The notes under the pieces are model-generated. The model saw only the letters and a program-made list of their open reading frames with translations, was not told the origin of the DNA and did no database searches. Of a stretch of DNA of 64,000 bases, positions 22,607-33,630 are shown in pieces; position 1 is the first letter of the stretch, and every line of letters starts with the position of its first letter. A program made the position numbers and the translations under genes. The DNA comes from Hyperoodon ampullatus (lineage: Eukaryota; Chordata; Mammalia; Artiodactyla; Ziphiidae), in the NCBI GenBank assembly GCA_949752795.1, contig CATKHW010000549.1, positions 806,001-870,000 of the forward strand, given 5' to 3'.

Positions 22607-24346
22607 AAACATGGCAGCGAGAATCAGCTCAAACCCACTATAAAAAGGAATTGCAAAAACAAAACAAAAAAAACTGGGAAATTCTTTACAATTCCTTCAG
22701 GGTCTCTGATGAAACCTGGAATGACCCTATCTATAACGACAGCTGGATGTGGCTTAAGGCTGGACACTTGGGACTGAGAGGATTGGTGAGATTGGGTGAG
22801 CAAATGCAGACCTTTTAAAGCAATAATGCATGGCACCCATTCCATGGGTGCCTACTCACAAGGTTGAAGGGAATATTACTACAGTTATAACATGTACGGG
22901 AAACCTAGAGAACGGACACACTGTGAATACGAAAGGTTTCTAAAACTCAACGAATAGGCCCTCTCCTGGTGCTCCGGTTTGACATTCCATCTGCTTTACC
23001 ATCAATCTCCCAACTTGGAGAGACAGCCCCTTTAAACTCCTGGTTCACACAGGTTTCCAATTTGGCAGAGGATGAAAGGGAAGAGGGAGAACCAATGAGA
23101 GAGTAGCTGTTAGGCATTTGGACGGGCACATATCACTCTAACTTCCCGGCAGGAAGATGAATTAACCAAAGTCTCAGCCACCCACCGGGAACCAGCATAG
23201 GACCTGAACCAAAATTTTGGACTTGCGGTCAGCTCACAAAAAATGAGTTGAAAAATGGAGCTCAGGGTCACAGCAATTCACAAACTGGCCGAGTAATAAA
23301 GGACAACTATCGTCCAAAAATCTGTTGAGGGAAGGCATCGAGGCGGACTTGAAAGCGAGGCAGAATAGCATGAAACAGATTTCAAGAGGTACGTTGGAAT
23401 CGCCTTTAAAGCACAGGAAGAGGGGCACAACTTCGACAATGATGCACTTGGCCAAAAAGGGCATATGCGTTTTCTCCTGAATATATACAGGAGAAAACGC
23501 ATACGTCCTTTTTGGCCAAGCAAGCAAGCGGGCAATGCAAATCTGCACTACAAAGAAGTATCACTTCCCACCGGTCAAAAGGGACATCCACAAAATGTGT
23601 AAAAATCAGAAAGGCAAGACAGGCCCTGGAGAACAGGGAGCCTTGTTATGCTGATGGGCGGGATGTAAATTGCCAACTGCCTCTCTGGAGGAGTACATTG
23701 TGTTCCCTAAAACAAGTAAAGAACAGAGCTACAGAGCCAAGGGCAATTCCAGTATAGGGAATATACCTTGGGAAAACTGAAAATCAATAAGACAGAGCCA
23801 CCCCAAAATTTAGGGCTGCACTGGTTACAAGGACCTCAACTTGGGTACACCTTAAATATCCCAGGAAATATAAAAATGGTTCAAAAAATTGTGGTACTTA
23901 TGTACGATGGAATATCCCTCAGCCATGAAATCAATGTCATAAGACCAGTAGCAGCAAAATGGGTGGATTCAGGTACGATGATTCTAAGTGAAATAAGTCA
24001 CACAGAAAAAGAAACTTATCATAAGATATCACTTATGAAGATCCTGTAAACATGGCTACACTTGAACTGAGTTAGGAAAGAGAACAGTGTCTCACATTTA
24101 GAAAACACTCTTAAACCTGCTTAAGGGGGAAGGAGAGGTGGGGTGATGCATAAAACCAGAGTTTGATATAAGCACAGGTACCGTTCCAAAAACCAACTAT
24201 GGAATAGACAAGAACTACACCGTCCTCAGTGAAAGGGACTCAAAACCCCATATTTCCCGCAGAGGAATATATCTGACTAGTAAGAATCTTAAAACCTATG
24301 TATTGATATGTCTCCGTAAGGGAATCAAGTGTGTCTAGACAGGCAT
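22607..24346 (+). repeat. Satellite monomer M14 (type B, 1,740 bp)
   Basis: One extra A in the A-rich tract near 22,665. Shares many otherwise rare states with M17 (GCTTAAGGCTGG, GGGTGCCTACTC, GACATTCCATC, AGATGAATTAACC, GGACCTGAACC, GGGTCACAGC). Palindrome 23,447-23,520 has three changed positions. Confidence 0.97.
23447..23520. repeat. 74-bp palindrome (M14), three changes
   Basis: GGGCATATG in the left arm, ATATATACAGG at the centre and ACGTCCTTT in the right arm. The last two are shared with M17. Confidence 0.95.
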
Positions 24347-26084
24347 AAACATGGCAGCGAGAATCAGCTCAAACCCACTATAAAAAGGAATTTCAAAAAC
24401 AAAACAAAAAAACTGGGAAATTCTTTACAATTCCTTCAGGGTCTCTGATGAAAGCTGGAATGACCCTATCTACAACGACAGCTGGATGTGGCATAAGTCT
24501 GGACACTTGGGACTGAGAGGATTGGTGAGATTGGGTGAGGAAATGCAGACCCTTTAAAGCAATAATGCATGGCACCCATTCCATGGGTCCCAACTCTCCA
24601 GGTTGAAGGGAATATTACTACAGTTATAATATGTACGGGAAACCTAGAGAACGGACACACTGTGAATACGAAAGTTTTCTAAAACTCAATGAATACACCC
24701 TCCCCTGGTGCTCCGGTTTGACTTTCCATCTGCTTTACTATCAATCTCCCAACTTGGAGAGACAGCCCCTTTAACCTCCTGGTTCGCACAGGTTTCCAAT
24801 TTGGCAGAGGATGAAAGGGAAGAGGGAGAACCAATGAGAGAGTAGCTGTTAGGCATTTGGATGGGCACATATCACTCTAACTTCCCGGCAGGAAGAAGAA
24901 TTAACCAAAGTCTCAGACACCCACAGGGAACCAGTATAGCTCCTGAACCAAAATTTTGGACTTGCGGTCACCTCACCAAAAACGATTTAAAAATGGAGCT
25001 CAGGGGCACAGCAATTCACAAACTGGCCGAGTAATAAAGGAAAACTATCATCCAAAAATCTGTTGAGGGAAGGCAACGAGGCGGACTTGAAAGTGAGGCA
25101 GAATAGCAGGAAATAGATTTTAAGAGGTACGTTGGAATCGCCTTTAAAGCACAGGAAGAGGGGAACAACTTCGACAATGATGCACTTTGCCAAAAAGGGC
25201 GTATGCGTTTTCTCCTGAATATATTCAGGAGAAAACGCATATGCCCTTTTTGACCTAGCAAGCAAGCGGGCAATGCAAATCTGCAATACAAAGAAGTATC
25301 ACTTCCTGCCGGTCAAAAGGGACATCCACAAAATGTGTAAAATCCAGAAAGGCAAGACAGGCCCTGGAGAACAGGGAGCCTTGTTATGCTGATGGGCGGG
25401 ATGTAAATTGCCAACTGCCTCTCTGGAGGAGTGCATTGTGTTCCCTAAAACAAATAAAGAACAGAGCTACAGAGCCAAGGGCACTTCCCGTCTAGGGAAT
25501 ATACCTTGGGAAAACTGAAAATCAATAATACAGAGCCACCCAAAAATTTAGGGCTGCACTGCTTACAAGGACCTCAACTTGGGTACACCTTAAATATCCC
25601 AGGAAATATAAAAATGGTTCAAAAAATTGTGGTACATACGTACAATAGAATATCCCTCAGCCATGGAATCAATGTCATAGGACCAGTAGCAGCAAAATGG
25701 GTGGATTCAGGTACGATGATTCTAAGTGAAATAAGTCACACAGAAAAAGAAACTTATCATAAGATATCACTTATGAAGATCCTGTAAACATGGCTACACT
25801 TGAACTGAGTTAGGAAAGAGAACAGTGTCTCACATTTAGAAAACACTCTTATGCCTGCTTAAGGGGGAAGGAGAGGTGGGGTGATGCATAAAACCAGAGT
25901 TTGATATAAGCACAGGTACCGTTCCAAAAACCAACTATGGAATAGACAAGACCTACACCTTCCTCAGTGAAAGGGACTCAAAACCCCATATTTCCCGCAG
26001 AGGAATATATCTGACTAGTAACAATCTTAAAACCTATATATTGATATGTCTCCGTAAGGGAATCAAGGGTGTCTAGACCGGCAT
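24347..26084 (+). repeat. Satellite monomer M15 (type B, 1,738 bp)
   Basis: Private states include ATAAGTCTGGACAC near 24,494, GAATACACCCTCCCC near 24,692 and AACGATTTAAAAATGG near 24,981, a one-base deletion. Palindrome 25,185-25,258 is eroded at both outer ends and at one inner CpG. Confidence 0.97.
25185..25258. repeat. 74-bp palindrome (M15), eroded ends
   Basis: CTTTGCC on the left, TGACCTAG on the right and GCATATGCC inside, so pairing is lost mainly at the base of the stem. Confidence 0.94.
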
Positions 26085-26219
26085 AAACATGGCAGCGAGA
26101 ATCAGCTCAAACCCACTATAAAAAAGAATTTCAAAAACAAAACAAAAACTCTGGGAAATTCTTAACAATTCCTTCAGGGTCTCTGATGAAACCTGGAATG
26201 ACCCTATCTACAACGACAG

Positions 26220-26811
26220 CTGGATGTGGCATAAGGCTGGACACTTTGGACTGAGAGGAATGGTGAGATTGGGTGAGCAAATGCAGACCCTTTAAAGCAA
26301 TAATGCACAGCACCCATTCCATGGGTCCCAACTCACCAGGTTGAAGGGAATATTACTTCAGTTATAACATGTACGGGAAACCTAGAGAACGGACACCCTG
26401 TGAATACGAAAGGTTTCTAAAACTCAACGAATTGTCCCTCTCCTGGTGCTCTGGTTTGACTTTCCATCTGCTTTACTATCAATCTCCCAACTTGGAGAGA
26501 CAGCTCCTTTAACCTCCTGGTTCGCACAGGTTTCCAATTTGGGAGAGGATGAAAGGGAAGACGGAGAACCAATGAGAGAGTAGCTGTTAGGCATTTGGAC
26601 GGGCACATATCACTGTAGTTTCCCGGAAGGAAGAAGAATTGACGAAATTCTCAGCCACCCACCGGGAACCAGTATACGTCCTGAACCAAAATTTTGGACT
26701 TGCGGTCAGCTCACCAAAAACGAGTTGAAAAATGGAGCTCAGGGGCACAGCTATTCACAAACTGGCCGAGTAATAAAGGACAACTATCGTCCAAAAATCT
26801 GTTGAGGGAAG
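26220..26811 (+). repeat. 592-bp intra-monomer duplication, first copy
   Basis: Matches 26,812-27,403 with no difference that I can find by eye, including private states (GCACAGCACCC, GGGAGAGGATG, GACGGAGAACC, AGTATACGTCC). The join reads GAGGGAAG|CTGGATG, connecting monomer position ~728 back to position ~136. Both parental sites contain AG at the break, a 2-bp microhomology. The lack of differences implies a recent event. Confidence 0.95.
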
Positions 26812-27403
26812 CTGGATGTGGCATAAGGCTGGACACTTTGGACTGAGAGGAATGGTGAGATTGGGTGAGCAAATGCAGACCCTTTAAAGCAATAATGCAC
26901 AGCACCCATTCCATGGGTCCCAACTCACCAGGTTGAAGGGAATATTACTTCAGTTATAACATGTACGGGAAACCTAGAGAACGGACACCCTGTGAATACG
27001 AAAGGTTTCTAAAACTCAACGAATTGTCCCTCTCCTGGTGCTCTGGTTTGACTTTCCATCTGCTTTACTATCAATCTCCCAACTTGGAGAGACAGCTCCT
27101 TTAACCTCCTGGTTCGCACAGGTTTCCAATTTGGGAGAGGATGAAAGGGAAGACGGAGAACCAATGAGAGAGTAGCTGTTAGGCATTTGGACGGGCACAT
27201 ATCACTGTAGTTTCCCGGAAGGAAGAAGAATTGACGAAATTCTCAGCCACCCACCGGGAACCAGTATACGTCCTGAACCAAAATTTTGGACTTGCGGTCA
27301 GCTCACCAAAAACGAGTTGAAAAATGGAGCTCAGGGGCACAGCTATTCACAAACTGGCCGAGTAATAAAGGACAACTATCGTCCAAAAATCTGTTGAGGG
27401 AAG
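26812..27403 (+). repeat. 592-bp intra-monomer duplication, second copy
   Basis: Direct tandem copy of 26,220-26,811. It continues into normal monomer sequence (GGCAACGAGGCGG) at its right end, so the order of events is duplication within an already chimeric B/A monomer. Confidence 0.95.
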
Positions 27404-27515
27404 GCAACGAGGCGGACTTGAAAGCGAGGCAGAATAGCAGGAAACAGATTTCAAGAGGTACGTTGGAATCGCCTTTAAAGCACAGGAAGAGGGGCACAAC
27501 TTCGACAATGATGCA

Positions 27516-27589
27516 CTTGGCCAAAAAGGGCGTATGCGTTTTCTCCTGAATATATTCAGGAGAAAACGCATACGCCCTTTTTGGCCAAG
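27516..27589. repeat. 74-bp palindrome (M16), perfect
   Basis: Identical to M1, in keeping with the A-type origin of this part of M16. Confidence 0.97.
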
Positions 27590-28415
27590 CAAGCAAGCGG
27601 GCAATGCAAATCTGCACTACAAAGAAGTATCACTTCCCACCGGTCAAAAGGGACATCCACAAAATGTGTAAGAACAAGAAAGGCAAGACAGGCCCTGGAG
27701 AACAGGGAGCCTTGTTATGCTGATGGGCAGGATGTAAATTGCCAACTGCCTCTCTGGAGGAGTGCATTCTGTTCCCTAAAACAAGTAAAGAACAGAGCTA
27801 CAGAGCCAAGGGCACTACCAGTCTAGGGAATATACCTTGGGAAAACTGAAAATCAATAAGACAGAGCCACCCCAAAATTTAGGGCTGCACTGCATACAAG
27901 GACCTCAAATTGGATACACCTTAAGTATCCCAGAAAATATAAACATGGTTCAAAAAATTGTGCTACTTACGTACGATGGAATATCCCTCAGCCATGAAAT
28001 CAATGTCATAAGACCAGTAGCAGCAAAATGGGTGGATTCAGGTACGATGATTCTAAGTGAAATAAGTCACACAGAAAAAGAAACTTATCATAAGATATCA
28101 CTTATGAAGATCCTGTAAACATGGCTACACTTGAACTGAGTTAGGAAAGAGAACAGTGTCTCACATTTAGAAAACACTCTTATGCCTGCTTAAGGGGGAA
28201 GGAGAGGTGGGGTGATGCATAAAACCAGAGTTTGATATAAGCACAGGTATCGTTCCAAAAACCAACTATGGAATAGACAAGACCTACACCTTCCTCAGTG
28301 AAAGGGACTCAAAGCCCCATATTTCCCCCAGAGGAATATATCTGAGTAGTAAGAATCTTAAAACCTATGTATTGATATGTCTCCGTAAGGGAATCAAGTG
28401 TGTCTAGACTGGCAT

Positions 28416-30154
28416 AAACATGGGAGCGAGAATCAGCTCAAACCCACTATAAAAAGGAATTGCAAAAACAAAACAAAAAAACTGGGAAATTCTTTACAAT
28501 TCCTTCAGGGTCTCTGATGAAACCTGGAATGACCCTATCTATAACGACAGCTGGATGTGGCTTAAGGCTGGACACTTGGGACTGAGAGTATTGGTGAGAT
28601 TGGGTGAGCAAATGCAGACCTTTTAAAGCAATAATGCATGGCACCCATTCCATGGGTGCCTACTCTCAAGGTTGAAGGGAATGTTACTACAGTTATAACA
28701 TGTACGGGAAACCTAGAGAACGGACACACTGTGAATATGAAAGGTTTCTAAAACTCAATGAATAGGCCCTCTCCTGGTGCTCCGGTTTGACATTCCATCT
28801 GCTTTACCATCAATCTCCCAACTTGGAGAGACAGCCCCTTTAAACTCCTGGTTCACACAGGTTTCCAATTTGGCAGAGGATGAAAGGGAAGAGGGAGAAC
28901 CAATGAGAGAGTAGCTGTTAGGCATTTGGACGGGCACATATCACTCTATCTTCCCGGCAGTAAGATGAATTAACCAAAGTCTCAGCCACCCACCGGGAAC
29001 AAGCATAGGACCTGAACCAAAATTTTGAACTTGCGGTCAGCTCACAAAAAATGAGTTGAAAAATGGAGCTCAGGGTCACAGCAATTCACAAACTGGCCGA
29101 GTAATAAAGGACAACTATCGTCCAAAAATCTGTTGAGGGAAGGCAACGAGGCGGACTTGAAAGCGAGGCAGAATAGCAGGAAACAGATTTCAAGAGGTAC
29201 GTTGGAATCGCCTTTAAAGCACAGGAAGAGGGGCACAACTTCGACAATGATGCACTTGGCCAAAAAGGGCGTATGCGTTTTCTCCTGAATATATACAGGA
29301 GAAAACGCATACGTCCTTTTTGGCCAAGCAAGCAAGCGGGCAATGCAAATCTGCACTACAAAGAAGTATCACTTCCCACCGGTCAAAAGGGACATCCACA
29401 AAATGTGTAAAAATCAGAAAGGCAAGACAGGCCCTGGAGAACAGGGAGCCATGTTATGCTGATGGGCGGGATGTAAATTGCCAACTGCCTCTCTGGAGGA
29501 GTACACTGTGTTCCCTAAAAGAAGTAAAGAACAGAGCTACAGAGCCAAGAGCAATTCCAGTATAGGGAATATACCTTGGGAAAACTGAAAATCGATAAGA
29601 CAGAGCCACCCCAAAATTTAGGGCTGCACTGCTTACAAGGACCTCAACTTGGGTACACCTTAAATATCCCAGGAAATATAAAAATGGTTCAAAAAATTGT
29701 GGTACTTACGTACGATGGAATATCCCTCAGCCATGAAATCAATGTCATAAGACCAGTAGCAGCAAAATGGGTGGATTCAGGTACGATGATTCTAAGTGAA
29801 ATAAGTCACACAGAAACAGAAACTTATCATAAGATATCACTTATGAAGGTCCTGTAAACATGGCTACACTTGAACTGAGTTAGGAAAGAGAACAGTGTCT
29901 CACATTTAGAAAACACTCTTATGCCTGCTTAAGGGGGAAGGAGAGGTGGGGTGATGCATAAAACCAGAGTTTGATATAAGCACAGGTACCGTTCCAAAAA
30001 CCAACTATGGAATAGACAAGATCTACACCTTCCTCAGTGAAAGGGACTCAAAACCCCATATTTCCCGCAGAGGTATATATCTGAATAGAAAGAATCTTAA
30101 AACCTATGTATTGATATGTCTCCGTAAGGGAATCAAGTGTGTCTAGACTGGAAT
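28416..30154 (+). repeat. Satellite monomer M17 (type B, 1,739 bp)
   Basis: Sibling of M14, 5,809 bp upstream: shares GCTTAAGGCTGG, GGGTGCCTACTC, GACATTCCATC, GGACCTGAACC and the same palindrome changes. Private ATGGGAGCGAG start and GAACTTGCGG near 29,028. Palindrome 29,255-29,328 has two changed sites. Confidence 0.97.
29255..29328. repeat. 74-bp palindrome (M17), two changes
   Basis: ATATATACAGG at the centre and ACGTCCTTT on the right, as in M14. Confidence 0.95.
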
Positions 30155-31891
30155 AAACATGGCAGCGAGAATCAGCTCAAACCCACTATAAAAAGGAATT
30201 TCCAAAACAAAACAAAAAAACTGGGAAATTCTTTACAATTCCTTCAGAGTCTCTGATGAAACCTGGAATGACCCTATCTACAATGGCAGCTGGATGTGGC
30301 ATAAGGCTGGACACTTGGTAGTGAGAGGATTGGTGAGATTGGGTGAGCAAATGCACACCCTTTAAAGCAATAATGCATGGCACCCATTCCATAGGTCCCA
30401 TCTCTCCAGGTTGAAGGGAATATTACTACAGATATAACATGTACGGGAAACCTAGAGAACGGACACACTGTGAATACGAAAGGTTTCTAAAACTCAACGA
30501 ATAGTCCCTCTCCTGGTGCTCCGGTTTGACTTTCCGTCTTCTTTACTATCAATCTCCAAAGTTGGAGAGACAGCCCCTTTAACCTCCTGGTTCACACAGG
30601 TTGCCAATTTGGCAGGGAATGAAAGGGAAGATGGAGAACCAATGAGAGAGTAGCTGTTAGGCATTTGGACGGGCACATATCACTCTAACTTCCCGGCAGG
30701 AAGAAGAATTAACCAAAGTCTCAGCCCCCCACCGGGAACCAGCATAGGTCCTGAACCAAAATTTTGGATTTGCGGTCAACTCACAAAAAACGAGTTGAAA
30801 AATTGAGCTCACGGGCACAGCAATTCACAAACTGACCGAGTAATAAAGGACAACTATCGTGCAAAAATCTGTTAAGGGAAGGCAACGAGGCGGACTTGAA
30901 AGCGAGGCCGAATAGCAGGAAACAGATTTCAAGAGGTACGTTGGAATCGCATTTAAAGCACAGGAAGAGGGGCACAACTTCGACAATGATGCACTTGGCC
31001 AAAAAGGGCGTATGTGTTTTCTCCTGAATATATTCAGGAGAAAACGCATACGCCCTTTTTGGCCAAGCAAGCAAGCGGTCAATGGAAATCTGCACTACAA
31101 AGAAGTATCACTTCCCACAGGTCATAAGGGAAATCCACAAAATGTGTAAAAACCAGTAATGCAAGACAAGACCTGGAGAACCGGGAGCCTTGTTATGCTG
31201 ATGGGCGAGATGTAAATTGCCAACTGCCTCTCTGGAGGAGTGCATTGTGTTCCCTAAAACAAGTAAACAACAGAGCTACAGAGCCAAGGGCTCTTCCAGT
31301 CTAGGGAATATACATTGGGAAAACTGAAAATCAATAAGACAGAGCCACCCCAAAATTTAGGGCTGCACTGCTTACAAGGACCTCAACTTGGGTACAATTT
31401 AAATATACCAGGAACTATATATTGTTTAAAAAATTGTGGTACTTACGTAGGATGGAATATCCCTCAGCCAGGAAATAAATGCCATAAGACCAGTAGCAGC
31501 AAAATGGGTGGATTCAGGTACGATGATTCTAAGTGAAATAAGTCACACAGAAAAAGAACCTTATCATAAGATATCACTTATGAAGATCCTGTAAACATGG
31601 CTACACTTGAAATGAGTTAGGAAAGTGAACAGTGTCTCACATTTAGAAAACACTCTTATGCCTGCTTAAGGGGGAAGGAGAGGTGGGGTGATGCATAAAA
31701 CCAGAGTTTGATATAAGCACAGGTACCGTTCCAAAAACCAACTATGGAATAGACAAGACCTACACCTTCCTCAGTGAAAGGGACTCAAAACACCATATTT
31801 CCCGCAGAGGAATATATCTGACTAGTAAGAATCTTAAAACCTATGTATTGATATGTCTCCGTAAGGGAATCAAGTGTGTCTAGACTGGCAT
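30155..31891 (+). repeat. Satellite monomer M18 (type B, 1,737 bp)
   Basis: The most privately diverged monomer in its right half: GGAACTATATATTG near 31,412 replaces the usual GGAAATATAAAAATGG and disrupts the recurring open frame. Also TTTCCAAAACAAAAC near 30,200 and CAGGGAATGAAAGG near 30,615. Palindrome 30,994-31,067 has one C-to-T change. Confidence 0.97.
30994..31067. repeat. 74-bp palindrome (M18), one mismatch
   Basis: Left arm GTATGTGTT instead of GTATGCGTT, a CpG transition. Confidence 0.95.
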
Positions 31892-33630
31892 AAACATGGC
31901 AGCGAGAATCAGCTCAAACCCAGTATAAAAAGGAATTTAAAAAACAAAACAAAAAAACTGGGAAATTCTTTACATTTCCTTCAGGGTCAATGATGAAATC
32001 TGGAATGACCCGATCTACAACGACAGCTGGATGTGGCAAAAGGCTGGACACTTGGGACTGAGAGGATAGGTGAGATTGGGTGAGCAAATGGAGACCCTTT
32101 AAAGCACAAATGCCTGGCACCCATTGCATGGGTCCCAACTCTCCAGGTTGAAGGGAATATTACTACAGCTATAACATGTACAGGAAACCTAGAGAACGGA
32201 CACACTGTGAATACGAAAGGTTTTTAAAACTAAACGAATAGTCCCTCTCCTGGTGCTCCGGTTTGACCTTCCATCTGCTTTACTATCAACCTCCCAAATT
32301 GGAGAGACAGCCCCTTTAACCTCCTGGTTCCAACAGGTTGCCAATTTGGCAGAGGATGAAAGGGAAGAGGGAGAACCAATAAGAGAGTAGCGGTTAGGCA
32401 TTTGGACGGGCACATATCACTCTAATATCCCAGCAGGAAGAAGAATTAACCAAAGTCTCAGCCACCCACCGGGAACCAGCATAAATCCTGAACCAAAATC
32501 TTGGACATGCGGTCAGCTCACAGAAAACGAGTTGAAAAATGGATCTCAGGGGCACAGCAATTCACAAACTGGCAGAGTAATAAAGGAGAACTATCTTCCA
32601 AAATTCTGTTGAGGGAAGGCAACGAGGCGGACTTGAAAGCGAGGCAGAATAGCAGGAAACAGATTTCAAGAGGTACGTTGGAATCACCTTTAAAGCACAG
32701 GAAGAGGGGCACAACTTCGACAATGATGCACTTGGCCAAAAGGGGCGTATGCCTTTTCTCCTGAATATATTCAGGAAAAAACGCATACGCCCTTTTTGGC
32801 CAAGCAAGGAAACGGGCAATGCAAATCTGCACTACAAAGAAGTATCACTTCCTACCTGTCAAAAGGGACATCCACAAAATGTGTAAAAACCAGAAAGGCA
32901 AGACAGGCCCTGGAGAACAGGGAGCATTGTTATGCTGATGGGCGGGATGTAAATTGCCAACTGCCTCTCTGGAGGAGTGCATTGTGTTCCCAAAAACAAG
33001 TAAAGAACAGAGCTACAGAGCCAAGGGCACTTCCCGTCTAGGGAATATACCTTGGGAACACTGAAAATCAATAAGACAGAGCCACCCCAAAATTTATGGC
33101 TGCACTGCTTACAAGGACCTCAACTTGGGTACACCTTAAATATCCCAGGAAATATCAAAATGGTTCAAAAAATTGTGGTACTTACGTACGATGGAATATC
33201 CCTCAGCCATGAAATCAATGTCATAAGACCAGTAGCAGCAAAATGGGTGGATTCAGGTACGATGATTCTAAGTGAAATAAGTCACAGAGAAAAAGAAACT
33301 TATCATAAGATATCACTTATGAAGATCCTGTAAACATGGCTACACTTGAACTGAGTTAGGAAAGAGAACAGTGTCTCACATTTAGAAAACACTTTTATGC
33401 CTGCTTAAGGGGGAAGGAGAGGTGGGGTGATGCATAAAACCAGAGTTTGATATAAGCACAGGTACCGTTCCAAAAACCAAGTATGGATTAGAAAAGACCT
33501 ACACCTTCCTCAGTGAAAGGGACTCAAAACCCCATATTTCCCGCAGAGGAATATATCTGACGAGTAAGAATCTTAAAACCTATGTATTGATATGTCTCCG
33601 TAAGGGAATCAAGTTTGTCTAGACTGGCAT
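31892..33630 (+). repeat. Satellite monomer M19 (type B, C-like marker, 1,739 bp)
   Basis: Carries GCACAAATGCCTGG near 32,104 instead of GCAATAATGCATGG, a state shared with M22 and approximated in M24. Tail has CAAGTATGGATTAG near 33,478, shared with M29 and M36. Palindrome 32,731-32,804 has several arm changes. Confidence 0.97.
32731..32804. repeat. 74-bp palindrome (M19), several mismatches
   Basis: AAAAGGGGCG and ATGCCTTTT on the left and TCAGGAAAAAACG on the right break three pairs. Confidence 0.94.

Larger units (their letters stand above)
26612..28180 (+). repeat. A-type island inside subarray B
   Basis: Diagnostic positions read as A (CAGTATA, AAATTCTCAGCC, GTGTAAGAACAAG, GCATTCTGTTCC, GGGCACTACCAG, CACTGCATACAAGG, TTAAGTATCCC), apart from the stretch of the second 592-bp copy that repeats the B-type left part. 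B states resume at CTTATGCCTGC near 28,182. AGCTATTCAC links it to M11-like sequence. Most simply explained by unequal exchange or conversion between A and B copies. Confidence 0.8.
26085..28415 (+). repeat. Satellite monomer M16 (rearranged B/A chimera, 2,331 bp)
   Basis: Longer than its neighbours by exactly 592 bp because 26,220-26,811 is repeated as 26,812-27,403. The left part carries B states (ATAAGGCTGG, TTCCATCTGC, GTTTCCAATTT). From about 26,612 it shows A states (AAATTCTCAGCC, CAGTATA) and after the duplication it stays A-type to about 28,170, then returns to B. Palindrome 27,516-27,589 is perfect and single, since the duplication ends before it. Confidence 0.96.

Noticed and set aside
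31315..31536. Truncated version of the recurring frame in M18 as a distinct gene
   Set aside because: It is the same satellite frame, shifted and stopped by a small local rearrangement near 31,412.
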